Shown here piece by piece: positions 34,628 through 46,215 of a stretch of 64,000 nucleotides of DNA. Below the pieces are notes generated by a model. That model saw nothing but the letters and a program-made list of their open reading frames with translations, made no database searches and had not been told where the DNA came from. Every line of letters begins with the position of its first letter. Within the stretch, counting starts at the first letter, position 1. The stretch comes from Rhabdophis nuchalis (taxonomy: Eukaryota > Chordata > Lepidosauria > Squamata > Natricidae): assembly GCA_039707465.1 (NCBI GenBank), contig CM077644.1, positions 195,707,962-195,771,961 on the forward strand, read 5' to 3'. Made by a program: the position numbers and the translations under genes.

Positions 34628-34974
34628 AATAGAAAGTACATTGTGGAACACGATCACTATTCTCTTGTATTTTTGCACCTGGGGAGATAACAGACAGTAC
34701 TGTCAACTAGAAAGATCAGGGCTTGAATGAGTCAGTGAAATGTGTTGTGGTAACAACTATTGATGGACCATGGAAGCATATACTCTGTCCTTTCACTATG
34801 CGCTTTGTACAAATATTGCTTTAACCTAACCTGGAATAACCCCAAAATTCCTATATTTATTTTTGTGATATCATAGTGAAACCACAATGACTCAGTAGAA
34901 CTTGCAGAATGCAGTCGATTGTTTTAGGATCAAATGAAACATTTATCCATTTATTTACACCATCCATTTATTTA
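34628..34974. other. No feature recognised
   Basis: AT-rich intergenic DNA. Confidence 0.45.
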
Positions 34975-35245
34975 CTTACCTTCGCTACTGGTTCTGTGCA
35001 TGTGCAAAGTGTCAAAAACAATGTGATGATGTCCTGGCGGGCAGGGGGACCAGTTACCGAGCGCACCTGCCAAGGTGAGTAGAACAGCGGGGGGGGGGGG
35101 GGAATCCACAGTATTTCCGATGATCAGCTAATATAAATCGCATGTCACAGCTGATCATCGGAAATACCAGTTCACCCGAACCGGTAGCATTTTTACTATG
35201 GGTCCAGGTGAACTGGCCCGAGCTGGTAGCATTTCACCCCTGATT
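34975..35245. mobile_element. hAT-type relic with an internal hairpin
   Basis: Ttcgctactggttctgtgca on the left and gctggtagcatttcacccctg on the right recall the 24488/41774/57924 group. The left terminus is missing. A G homopolymer (35088-35102) precedes the hairpin listed next. Confidence 0.5.
35111..35167. repeat. 19-bp perfect inverted repeat
   Basis: Gtatttccgatgatcagct (35111-35129) is exactly complementary to 35149-35167, with a 19-bp loop. It can form a strong hairpin. Confidence 0.9.
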
Positions 35246-35749
35246 TACACTTTTAAATAGACCCGTGGAAATGAATATGCAGGTTTCAGAAAAGGCAGAG
35301 AAACAAGAGATCAGGTAAGGCAAGGTGAATCTTTGCAGTTGCTTTGCTGTATTAAATGAATTGAAGAGAATCTTGAGACCTGAAGCTGGGACATTAATCT
35401 TGGAATATTAAATTGTCCTTCTGTAACAAACTATTGGATAGGCTTCAAAGTCTCAGGGACAGTCCTTCAAATGGCTTCCAATACATGTTCTACTACTGTG
35501 GTGTTTCTCCATAAAATAAGGACTTTAAACCCTTTGTTCTGGGATTCCAGAAAACACTTAATTACTGAATTCTTGCTGATTGGTTGTCGGTAGCAACAGT
35601 AGTTAGGACATTTTACCAAGATTTAAATTGTAAACTTTGGACTGTCTTAATTAGGAGATAAATCAGCACAAGTACATTAAGAACAGCTATTGTTTAGTCA
35701 ACTACCTGTGTTTAATGCTGAATACATGTCAACCAAGCTAGCTAGCTAG
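35246..35749. other. No feature recognised
   Basis: Intergenic DNA leading into the CTTC microsatellite. Confidence 0.45.
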
Positions 35750-35848
35750 CTTCCTTCCTTCCTTCCTTCCTTCCTTCCTTCCTTCCTTCCTTCCTTCCTT
35801 CCTTCCTTCCTTCCTTCCTTCCTTCCTTCCTTCCTTCCTTCCTTCCTT
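35750..35848. repeat. (CTTC)n microsatellite
   Basis: About 25 uninterrupted 4-bp units, preceded by gctagctagctagc. Confidence 0.95.
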
Positions 35849-36436
35849 AAGAAACTGATGGAGATAATGTTGTTCTTGCAAAGAAAGCGATTTTTAAGAG
35901 ATGTGAGTATAAAAGTTCAATAGGACATTGTGACATTAAAGGTAAAAAGTTGAAGACTGGAAAATAGGAAGAGTCTGCTATTCTGATAAGTAAGTCAGCG
36001 TGGCCAGTCAGATTAGTTAACAGTTTTAACCATACAGTCTAGTAATAAGGTGGAGAAATTAATTAACCACTTGCTTCAATTTATTATGCTTATGTTGCAA
36101 GGATTGTAAGGAAACAAGAAATATAGGTTAAGAAATAAAAAAGGGAACAAAAGGTAGTATGGAAAAAGGGGAAGTATGCAAAAGGTGGGGAAACAGAAAT
36201 ACATAGAGAAACAGGCATTCTGGGAAGATTGCAACCCTATGGTCTTTGTCAAAGGCAGGGGGGGGGGGGATTTGTGGTTTGGGTGAAGGAAATAAAAAGT
36301 TGAAGAAATGTATTCCTTGATGTGCCTACCTGTTAGCCATCTGCTCTTGCAAGAACGTATTTTACATGCAATAAACTGTTTGCTGCTTCACTTTATGACT
36401 CTGTCAAATTTGTGTCTGGTGAGTCTGTTTCTCACC
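35849..36436. other. No feature recognised
   Basis: A-rich intergenic DNA with a G homopolymer at about 36257-36269. Confidence 0.45.
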
Positions 36437-36548
36437 CTTCCTTCCTTCCTTCCTTCCTTCCTTCCTTCCTTCCTTCCTTCCTTCCTTCCTTCCTTCCTTC
36501 CTTCCCTCCCTCCCTCCCTCCCTCCCTCCCTCCCTCCCTCCCTCCCTC
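36437..36548. repeat. (CTTC)n then (CTCC)n microsatellite
   Basis: About 17 cttc units change abruptly to about 11 ctcc units: a compound microsatellite. Confidence 0.95.
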
Positions 36549-37796
36549 TTAGATCAATCCAATCATAACTGCACAGAGCTCAGAAAAGACACTTTTTTGT
36601 ATTCTTGTTCTGCTGTAAATATTCGTTTCTAATGGGTTAACCGAAATAACATTTGCATGCTGAAATCAGGGGACTCTGCAGGTGAAACAAAAATAAATAT
36701 ATTAAGTCATTCAGTGGGGAAGCCCAAGTCTAAATTTTTTTTTTTTGTTAAGTTAACCAAAGCCCTATGAGGCTGCTTGTTTTATCATTCCTGAGTCACT
36801 GTTTTGCACTGGCTTTGAACTTGGAAGTGAATCTTGAGTCCAGTTCAAAAACAGATAATGTTTTGCAGCATTGGGCAAAATGTCACTGCCAGATCATCTG
36901 TGTGTCATTCGTTCTCAAATAAGGCATTTCCTTCCTCAAACTTTCTCTATGCTCTAAAATGTGTCAAAGCCTTTGTTTGCCTGGTATTTCTTATTGCGTA
37001 CAGGCTCAACACTTCCTGTTCATGTAGTCTTTTAAACAGGGCAGAAACTTCCACTTCACTTCTCAATCAAATGAATAACATCAATGTTTTAATTAGGAGA
37101 ACTCCACTCTAATAATTTTAGTACTACAGTACAATGCAATTTGCCCAGTAAAAATATTATATAATTTAAAGAACAGAAAACATTCATTGAATTTCATTTA
37201 AATGTTTAAGAAACACCAATTGTTTAATTCCTTACAGTTTATTATTGAATTTAAAAAAATTGCAAACATTGGATTGATGATCACAGGAGCAAAAGTACTA
37301 GTACTAGTTCATACCATCATATCCCTCTTTTTTTCATTTTTCTTTTTAAAAAATGTCAAATTTGAATCACCATCAAACATAACAAATCAATTTTAAAGCC
37401 ATAAAATAGGACCATGTTAATAGCAACAAAAACACACTAAAATATATGTTTTCTGTCTGGGATGTTTATCTACTTTAGGACAGATGTCCACAGAGGAATT
37501 GAGGAAATCGATCAAAATACTTGAAATCCCGGCAGTCAATATGGTAACAGGATAAAGATAGATTACTTCCTGAATAAACATGAACCCAAAGACCGAAGAT
37601 AACGGTGGAAATATTTGGCATCATTTTTTTTAAAAAGGGCTACATTTCCCCCTTGTTTAATTTTAGGCTACTTCATTCTTTCCCCTTCTATATTGTTTCT
37701 AATATGTGATTTGGTTTATTGTTTATTTTATATCGTCTCTACATTATAATGTGAGTGGAGGGCAGAAACACATAAACGCAAATGCAACATCTAGGA
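36549..37796. other. No feature recognised
   Basis: AT-rich intergenic DNA. No open frame here looks coding. Confidence 0.45.
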
Positions 37797-37931
37797 CAGG
37801 GGTGAGCAAACTTTGCAACTTTAAGTCTAAAGGACTTCAGCTCCCAGACTTCTCCAGCCAGCTTTGCTGGCTGGAGAAGTCTGGGAGCTGAAGTCCTTCA
37901 GACTTAAAGTTGCAAAGTTTGCCCACCCCTG
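37797..37931. mobile_element. Palindromic hAT MITE (135 bp)
   Basis: Near-perfect hairpin. Outer ends caggggtgagcaaac and gtttgcccacccctg; inner arms gcaactttaagtct and cttcagctcccagacttctc. Perfect 8-bp target duplications atctagga at 37789-37796 and 37932-37939. Confidence 0.95.
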
Positions 37932-37939
37932 ATCTAGGA

Positions 37940-38375
37940 CCTTATCATGATTACACCCACATGAGGCAACCCATGTGCAGTCACTCGAATTAGATTTGGA
38001 GACAAAGTGTATATGCACACCACACACACCAGGTTATTTGGTTCCACAGAAACAACTACATTTATCTTTGATGACCACTGAGCGTCAAGAATTAGAAGGA
38101 TTCAGAAACCATGCTTTTCCTATCTTATTTAAGTCTTGCTATGTTGCCCAATGCAATGAAATTATCAGATGTGGAGTGGCTGTTTTCCTTCTTTCTTCTC
38201 AGCCTTAGAATATAAAAATGATATTGCTTTTCAAAAGCCTACCTTTACTCTGAATATATTTAGAATGAATTTAGAACTTAGAATGAAAGAGAGCTTCTTG
38301 GGTGAGAATATCAGTACCAAGCCTATTGCGACTTTATAATATTAGTATAATATTAACAGTTTCTAGTATTGTATC
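37940..38375. other. No feature recognised
   Basis: AT-rich intergenic DNA. Confidence 0.45.
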
Positions 38376-39366
38376 AAATCAAATCAAATCAAATTTAATT
38401 TGTAGACCGCTCCTCTTCCCGAAGGGACTCAGGGCGGTGCACAGGAGATTAAAAAGCGTACAAACATAGAAACATCATAAATATATAAAATCAAATTAAA
38501 CAACTATATCCCTACGCTAAAAACCTAAAATCCTAAAAACTAAACCCCTTAAAAACCCAATTAAAACAATTTAAATATTCAGACTAAAAAGGCTGGAAGG
38601 TAGATTAGGCCAGGCCGGCCTGCTGGAAGAGATGAGTCTTAAGCTTTTGACGGAAGGAGCGGAGATCCAGGGTTGTTCTGAGCTCAGGGGGTAGGTGGTT
38701 CCATAGAGTTGGGCCCGCCATAGAAAAGGCCCTTCCCCTGGGCGTCGCCCGCTGGCATTGCCTAGTGGACGGCACCCAGAGAAGTCCCTCTCTGTGGGAG
38801 CGAATCAGTCGAAGGGATGTATGGGGCAGGATGCGATCTCGCAGATAGCTAGGTCCCGTGCCATGGAGCGCTTTAAAGATGGTGATCAACACCTTGAAGC
38901 GCACCCGAAAGACCACAGGCAGCCAGTGCAGCTCGCGCAGGAGCGGTGTTACGTGGGAATGCCTAGGGGCTTCCAGAATTGCCCGCGCGGCCGCATTCTG
39001 GACTAGCTGCAGTCTTCGGGTGCACCTCAAGGGAAGCCCCATGAAGAGAGCATTACAGTAGTCTAGGCAGGATGTCACAAGGGCATGAGTGACCATGCGA
39101 AGGGCATCCCATTCCAATAGGGGACGCAACTGGCGTACCAGGCAAACCTGGTAGAAGGCCCCCCTGGCCACGGCCGTCACTTGATCTTCCATAGACAGCC
39201 GGGTATCCAGGAGGACTCCCAAATTGCGTGCCCCATCCACAGGGGCTAGATGTTCCCCCCCTATGGCCAGTGATGGAGTAAACTGGTTGTACTGGGACGC
39301 CGGAAGCCGCAGCCACTGGGTCTTGGACGGGTTGAGTCTGAGTCTGTTTCTTCCCATCCAGAGTCC
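38376..39366 (-). mobile_element. L2 LINE, 5'-truncated, antisense
   Basis: The tail is a (atcaa)n run at 38376-38393, then the conserved 3' end ccgaagggactcagggcgg. A single open frame of 250 codons (39357-38605) encodes the L2 C-terminal domain: [42 protein letters not shown]. It starts after the RT palm, so it has no catalytic residues. The 3' tail differs from the ataaata type at 60720, suggesting a separate subfamily. Confidence 0.9.
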
Positions 39367-39924
39367 TACATAGTATGAATTGCTTTTTGAGGTGAACAGG
39401 CCTGAATAAATGAGATGTGGTTTCCCTGATCAACAACAGTGATTGTTGCTAAATAATTTATTACTAGAAGTGACCCCCAGCTGTGCAGGTTAATTAATTA
39501 CTTATTAACTAGATACATATCCAATGTGAATCACAGCACATTATTAATATTTGAAAAATGCAAAGGAAAATGAATCAATCAAATAACAATGAAATGGCTA
39601 ATATCTACATCGGGACATGGGAGCGTGAGATGGAATAAGAAAAGCAGCCACATACCATTGAAGCCGTATAGTAAATGTGGTTAGAAATCCCTGCTGAAAA
39701 ACACAACAGTGTGAATTTCAGAGAGAGGTGTCAGAATTTCAGAGAATAATGTCAGCCACACCTTTAGTAGGCAGAGTGATTCACAATTATTAGCCTCCAT
39801 TAGCACATGCATTGCTATGACTATTCATAAGAAGAAGAAAAACTGAAAAAGTAAAATGGAAAGTATCAAATGAGATCTAAGGCTTATGTGTGAATGTCAC
39901 TGATTCTTAGGGAATCCATCATCC
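39367..39924. other. No feature recognised
   Basis: AT-rich intergenic DNA. Confidence 0.45.
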
Positions 39925-40612
39925 TCATTTTTTTTCTATTTTTATTTTTTAAATACAAAAAAATACATAGTAAATACAAAAAAAAAAAAATAGAAAGAAA
40001 AAGGAAAAAAAATATTATAGTGCACCTCTACCCCCCTGGAGACCCTTATATTTCTTCATCTATAACAACTAAAAGATATACAATATATTCCAATTGTGCC
40101 CTTATACCCTCCAAAACAACATATATTCTTGAGCAGGTTTATTCCCTTTGCCTTCCACCATTTTATAAAATCCCCCCATATTTCATTATAATTATTTACT
40201 TTAATCATCCCTTTTTAAAATTTAATTTCTGTTGTTAATTTATCATTTATTGCCACATTCCAAATTTCATTATGCCACTCATTTCTTTGAATATCCCAAT
40301 TTCATCCCCAATATTTAGCCATCACTAATATAGCTGCCATTATCAAATTTGCAATCAATTCCTTTTTTGTTTCATTTACATCCCATTTTTTCACCAGCAA
40401 CAGTAATGCAATCCTTGGTGATATATCTAAAGTTTACATTCAACAGTGCTCTAATGTCTCTAAACATCATGTCCCATATTTTTTGTGCACTTTCAGCATC
40501 CCACCATATATGTTTAAATGTTCCAACATCTTTCTTGCATCTCCAATAAAAAATTGTATATTTACCATCTATTTGATTTGTTAGGTACCACCTCCATATC
40601 ACTTAATATCCA
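39925..40612 (-). mobile_element. L1 LINE 3' end, antisense
   Basis: Antisense poly-A/T-rich end at 39925-40020, then the 3' part of ORF2. The frame 40602-40372 has YWRCKKDVGTFKHIWWDAE, matching the C-terminal zinc-knuckle region of squamate L1 ORF2 (WRCKKEEGTFxHxWW). The fragment lacks endonuclease and RT. Confidence 0.75.
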
Positions 40613-41668
40613 TTTTCCTTAACATCATGAGATCATTCCATTGTGAAGGCTTGAATCTGATATTGGGCTGCAGCAAGGCAATAGCCCAACTCTGATATCC
40701 TGCAAAATACTGATGGTCTGAAGCTGACACTGAGATTGCTAGGTCTTACAGGAATGAAGAAACCTCTGGAGAAAGGCAGTCAAGGTATATAAGTCCTAAC
40801 CCATGAACATATAATAATATATAAATAATAGACAATTGTAAAGTTCCACATACTATGCACCTGCTCTATCAACCAGAGCAGGCACCTTCCCTAATGGACA
40901 TTCTGTCTAGAATGTTCTCATCTTGTTGGGATTCATGTCAAAGTATTAACTTCCATTTAGCCCACCACTAAATTGCTAACTCTGCACACTGATTCCAGCC
41001 TTGATATAAAGAAATAGAATTAGGTATCAGAAATGTCAAAAGTTAGAGCAATTTCTCTTTATATCTCCTAATAATGACATCAGTATACATGTTAAACAGT
41101 CCTGAAGAAAGAAGACAACCTAATAGAACACAATTTGTCCTGAAGCCAAAGAGTGGTTAACCAAGGCTATCTTCTGAATTTGGTTCTACAAGTATAACAA
41201 TGCAGCACTGTGTCCTTTATTCATGGACCACAGAACAGAAGGATATTGCGATTAATAGTATTGGTTTGAGAAATCAAGGAGAAACAAAGTTGCAATCCCA
41301 TTGATGTTGAGCTATCAAGCTTATGGAAACTGAATCATTCTTTTAACCAGACAAATCTCCCAACTGATATGGTTCCAAGTAAGCAGCTTTTTTTCCAGGA
41401 TTACCTGAATTTACAGAGCCATTAACTCATTAAGGACCTTTACTACAAATGGAACAAAATGAAGGCATGAATGCCTCATGAATTGAACCAATGACATATT
41501 AAACATGCCCCACATTTGACAATTATCCAGAATTCTCAAGCAGCTCTCATGTTGAAGTTTCTAAAGACAGTCATAATTTTATTTCCAAATATTGTCCCTG
41601 AGATTACCTCCATCAACAGAGACAATCCCCATTACATCTGGGGAGAGGACGCGGTATAGAAAAATAAA

Positions 41669-41670
<2 letters not shown>
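40613..41670. other. No feature recognised
   Basis: AT-rich intergenic DNA, except for gggagaggacgcggtataga at 41641, just left of the microsatellite, which may be a decayed LINE tail. Confidence 0.45.
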
Positions 41671-41738
<68 letters not shown>

Positions 41739-41739
41739 T
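41671..41739. repeat. (CTAT)n microsatellite
   Basis: About 17 uninterrupted ctat units. Confidence 0.95.
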
Positions 41740-41773
41740 GTAACCTAGTATTAGATGAATCTTTGGGGTGGAT

Positions 41774-41925
41774 CAGTGGTGGGTTTCTATTTTTTTTACT
41801 ACCAGATTGCTCGTGCATGCACTTGCACTCGTGACGCAACTGTGCATGCGCAGAAGCATCCGGGCAGGTGGGTGGAACCTCCCGCTGCCACCACTCTGGA
41901 CCAAACCAGTAGAAACACACTTCTG
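41774..41925. mobile_element. hAT MITE (152 bp)
   Basis: Ends cagtggtgggtttct and agaaacacacttctg. Target duplications gggtggat (41766-41773) and gggtagat (41926-41933) match at 7 of 8 bases. Confidence 0.8.
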
Positions 41926-41933
41926 GGGTAGAT

Positions 41934-42959
41934 GATAGATTTCCCATGAATCACAGTCCTTTCCATCACCCATACATAAATCTTGCTTTTCATTTATTCA
42001 TATTCCTTTTGCTTTTCAGTTGTTTTTTCCTTAGTAAGTAAACTCATGTGCTGTTATGTCTTTATTGTGCATTCTAGTGAGAATGAGTCTAACCAAGTAT
42101 AAAACCTTGACAAAAGATGGTAAAAATGATATGAAATAGATTATCACCAGGAGCTTCATGTAGGTGTTAAGCAATGGTAGGAAACATTTGAGTCCTCACC
42201 AATAGGGTTTTGTCATAACGCTCTTATTGTTAGAAATTCGTTTTCGGCTACTTAGCTTGGATAACTACAAGAACTACTTAGCACTGGCTGCAACTTTATA
42301 CACATTTTACAAACCTGATTGAGCAAAATAGAACTTTCTGAGAGTAAGTGTGAATTGCATTGCTTGAACACATGTGCACAGACAAAAAAATTAAAAATAC
42401 GCAGCACCTCAATTCATACGGTAATGTGCAAATCTGTAAGAGCAGCAAGTTTGGCTCCACTTCTATCAGGTATTAGATGGGCAATGCTTAATCATTCTTG
42501 CTGCCCAAGACAAACTGGTTATGGAGGAAGGTTATGGAGTATGTTCACAGCAGGCTGCAGGAACTAATAGGAGCTGGGCAGATTCCAGCACCTATTGCAG
42601 TCACCATAGGATTGCTACATAATATGCACCTAGTAAAGTTTGTGCTGGGAGAAGATGCAAGATATCATTTTAACACTGGACCAGATAAATCTGAAGTTAA
42701 GCAACATTTTAAGCTGTGGCTTGGAATGAAAGAAAAGTTGCAATTTGAGGTAGTATCCTGAAATAATAGAGATTTTAAGCAGAAATTATGGAATGTTTTG
42801 ATGTGCCATCTGATAGATATAAACTATTTTGAGTATCCCCACTTCCTCAAACTATTTTCTGTGTTAGCCCTACTTCCTTTAAAATGCAACATTATTTTTC
42901 TTTGCTTTTAGAAGTTAGCACCTTTTGAAAGCCATTGCTTTGTGACTTGTTCAATACAC
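41934..42959. other. Unannotated; one unrecognised open frame
   Basis: AT-rich DNA. A plus-strand frame of 88 codons (42498-42761; includes QIPAPIAVTIGLLHNMHLVK) looks protein-like but matches nothing I recognise, and no splice context supports it. Confidence 0.35.
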
Positions 42960-43094
42960 CAGGGGTCCCCAACCTTTGCAACTTTAAGTCTGAAGGACTT
43001 CAGCTCCAAGAATTCTCCAGCCAGCTTTGCTGGCTGGAGAAGTCTGGTAGTTGAAGTCCTTTAGACTTAAAGTTGCAAAGGTTGGGGACCCCTG
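42960..43094. mobile_element. Palindromic hAT MITE (135 bp), alternative ends
   Basis: Ends caggggtccccaacc and ggttggggacccctg. The inner arms are nearly the same as 37797-37931 (gcaactttaagtctgaagga). Perfect 8-bp target duplications caatacac at 42952-42959 and 43095-43102. Confidence 0.95.
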
Positions 43095-43439
43095 CAATAC
43101 ACCATGCCTAAACATTTTAGCACAGCATTATATAATGACTGCCTTGCCAAATCACTCTTTTGCCCTTGGCTGCAGTAGATGATGATTGGTTATAGTTAAA
43201 AACAAAATAGACCAGTGGTGTCCAAACTTTTTTCAAAGAGGGCCAGATTGGATGAAGTGAACATGGTGGAGGGCCGAACATTTTTCCGAACATTCTTTGA
43301 ACCATTACAATTAAATGCAAATAAATTATTTTATGCCAAGTTAATTGCAAATGACATACTTTTCATTTCATAACATTAAGATCAACTGACAGTTGAGTTT
43401 TCACAATGTATTGAAAATAAATTTAAAAAAAACTTACCT

Positions 43440-43635
43440 ACCTCTTTCTCTCTTTCTCTCTTTCTTCCTCTCTCTCGCTCCATTTCTCTCGCCCTTTCTC
43501 TCTTTCTTTCTCTCTCTCTCTTTTTCTCTTTCTTTCTGTCTCTCTTTCTTTCTCTCTCTCTCTCTCTTCCTCTCTCTCTCTCCATTTCTCTCTCTCTTTC
43601 TTTCTCTCTCTCTTTTTCTCTTTCTTTCTGTCTCC

Positions 43636-43671
<36 letters not shown>

Positions 43672-44160
43672 TTCTTCCCCCCCTCTCTCTCCATTTCTCT
43701 CTCTTTCTCTCTTTCTTTCTCTCTCTCTCTCTTTCTCTTTCTTTCTGTCTCTCTTTCTGTCTCTTTCTTTCTCTCTTTCTCTTTCTTTCTCTTTCTCTTC
43801 CTTTCTTTCTTTCTCTTTCTCTCTTTCTCTCTGTCACTCTGTGTGTCTGTCTGTCTCTCACTCACTTAATCAGTCTCTATCTATCTGTCTCTCCCTCCCT
43901 CTCTCTGTCTCTCCCTGTCTCTGTGTGTGTCACTCTCTCTGATTCTCTCCCTCCCTCCCTCTCTCTGTATGTTTGTCTCTCCCTCTTTCCCCGTCTGTCT
44001 CCGATTCAATCCCTCCCGGTGTCATTCTCTATCTGTGTCTCTCTCCGTCTCTCTCCCTCCCTCTCTTTCTCTCTGTCTCTGTCTGTCTCTCTGTCTTTCC
44101 CTCCCTCCCCTTCTGTCTCTCTCTGTGTCTGTCAGTCACTCCCTCTGTCCCCTCTCCTCC
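43440..44160. repeat. TC-rich low-complexity core
   Basis: Variants of ctctctttctttctgtctc grade into gtctctccctccctc. The marker cacttaatca (43863-43872) is also present in the cores at 10328 and 56813. The long Ser/Leu/Phe or Arg/Glu/Lys open frames here are composition artefacts. Confidence 0.9.
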
Positions 44161-44202
44161 CCTCCCCCACCCCGGGAAGCAGCAGAGGGGCCGGTATGCC
44201 AG

Positions 44203-44750
44203 AGGTTACGGATGCCTCCTCCCGCAGCGGGCGAGGGAGCAAGCGGGGTGAGCACCCAAGGCTACTGTCATCTTAAGCACCACTGAGGCTGTCGCCCGGC
44301 AGGGGCGTCAGGCGGGAAGCCGGTCATGTCTCCATCGCGGCTCCCTCCGGCAGGCACCACGGCTTACGTTCTGAGGCCGCGCGTCCGTCTTCTCTGCCTG
44401 AAGCCCCTGCCGGGCGACCTTGTGCGGCGGGAGCTGCACGTTCTGGGACTGCGTGGCTGGGAGGGAGGTGAACGCACGGCCCCAGAACGTAAGCCGTGGT
44501 GCCCGCCGGAGGGAGCCGCGATGGAGCCGCGACCGGCTTCCCTGCCTGATGCAGGCACCAAGCGGACGTTCTGGGGCCGCGCGTTCACCTCCCTCCCAGC
44601 TTCGCATCCCCAGAACGTGCACCAATGGAGGCTTCCCTGCCTGACGCCCCTGCCGGGTGACAGTCTCGGTGGTGCTTAAGATGACGGTAGCCTTGGGTGC
44701 TCACCCCGCCTGCTCCCTCACCCGCTGCGGGAGGAGGCGTCCGTAACCTC
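44203..44750. repeat. Large nested inverted repeat, GC-rich
   Basis: Outer arms of about 110 bp (44203-44311 and 44640-44750) are near-perfect complements. An inner pair (44333-44373 and 44483-44523) is a 41-bp complement with few mismatches. A giant cruciform or hairpin is possible. Confidence 0.85.
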
Positions 44751-45022
44751 CATCCACCTCCCTCCCAGCCACACAGCCCCAGAGACAGAGGGAGGAAGGG
44801 AGGGCCACATTTACACAGAGCAGGGAGGGCTGTTGGAGGGCCGTATTAAACCGACCCCCAGGCCGCAAATGGCCCGCGGGCCAGACTTTGGACATGCCTG
44901 AAATAGACCCATAAACAAAATAAGTGCATCCTTGTCCTAATTCTTGATTCAATAAAAGTGTTTAAATATAGACATCAGTCTTATTTAGATGTTTGTTTTC
45001 AGAACACTGCACAGGACAACAA

Positions 45023-46215
45023 TCTATATAAATAAAAATGTAAAATAGTTTGTGCAAAGCTGCTAATCTCAGAAAGTAGTGCACCGATTGGCACCAAATT
45101 TTCACACAATGTTCTCAAGGACTTCCGATGCAATCATATGTACATTTTGTGTGGTTGGCACATGTGTGTCATGTGCAAGCAGCACAAACATAAAAGGTAC
45201 GCACTTCTCAGATTTTCACCTCCCTGTAGCTCCTCCCACCCGGCTGCTGCGTCATGCACACATGTGCATGATGTCACATTTCTAACGGTTGAAAGTGTTA
45301 GGCCTTGAGATAGCGTGTTGCAAAGGGCAACACGGGAATCAGCGCATGCGCCTCCCTGGGCCAATGGCAGCAGCCATCTGGCAGCTTCGTGAGACGCTGC
45401 GTCTGGCTTCTCCTAGGGGTGGGGTGGGAAGTTTCCAGGAGAAGCCGGAAGTGGCGTCCCGCGAAGCTACCAGGTGGCTGCTGCCATTGGCCTCAGGGGA
45501 GGGAGGGGGGCCTGGATGAGGTTGACTGTGGGGGGGGGGCGTTTGGGGAGGGGAGGGATAGGTATGTAGGTAGATAGAGGAATACAGAGAGGAAGAAATA
45601 CAGTAGGTAGGTAGGTAGAGGTATAGATGAAAGGGATGAATACAGCAGATAGGTAAATAGGTACAGGTATAGAGAGAGAAATACAATACGTAGATAGGTA
45701 GGGAGAGAGGGAAGAATACAGTAGATAGGTAGACAGAGGGATAGAGAGAGGGGAGGAAAATATGGTAGGTAGGTAGAGGGATAGAGAGAGGGGGAAAATA
45801 CAGTAGGTAGATAGATAGGTAGAGGGATAGAGGGAGGGAGAAATACAGTAGGTAGGTAAGTAGGTAGGTAGAGGTATAGAGAGAGGGTGACACAGTAGGT
45901 AGGTAGGTAGAGGGATAGATAGAGAGAGAGAGGGAGAAATACTGTAGGTACTGTAGGTAGGTAGAAGGATAGAGAGAGGGAGATATACAGTAGGTAGGTA
46001 GGTAGAGAGATATAGAGAGGGAGAAATACAGTAGGTAGGTAGGTAGGTAGGTAGGTAGGTAGGTAGGTAGGTAGGTAGGTAGCGGGATAGAGAGAGAGGG
46101 AGAAATACGGTAAGTAGGTAGGTAGGTTGGGGGTTATACGGTGGTTGTGTGTACACAGGTTGGTTGGCCATTTAACCAGACTGGGTCACAGCAACGTGTG
46201 GCCGGGTACTGCTAG
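45023..46215. mobile_element. Helitron, non-autonomous
   Basis: Begins TC (tctatataaataaaaatg) after an A and ends CTAG (gggtactgctag, 46212-46215) before a T: the Helitron signature of 5'-TC, CTRR-3' and insertion between A and T. The left side has the 'agaaagtagtgcaccgattgg' wording of squamate Helitrons. I did not find a convincing 3' hairpin. There is no Rep/helicase gene. Confidence 0.7.
45545..46125. repeat. TAGG-type minisatellite inside the Helitron
   Basis: Imperfect units of about 45-70 bp: gtaggtaggtagagggatag, agagagggagaaatacag. They collapse at 46032-46081 into about 12 pure gtag units. Open frames rich in YLPTYLPTY are read-through of this repeat. Confidence 0.9.

Larger units (their letters stand above)
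43213..44900. mobile_element. hAT-type non-autonomous element (1.69 kb)
   Basis: Ends cagtggtgtccaaactt and gactttggacatgcctg (13 of 15 complementary). Perfect 8-bp target duplications aaatagac at 43205-43212 and 44901-44908. It holds a TC-rich core and a GC-rich nested inverted repeat. No transposase. Confidence 0.92.

Noticed and set aside
42498..42761. Protein-like frame of 88 codons.
   Set aside because: No recognised family, and no splice sites or conserved context that I can see.
45339..46171. Frames rich in YLPTYLPTY and SIYLSIY.
   Set aside because: Translation of the TAGG minisatellite, not a protein.
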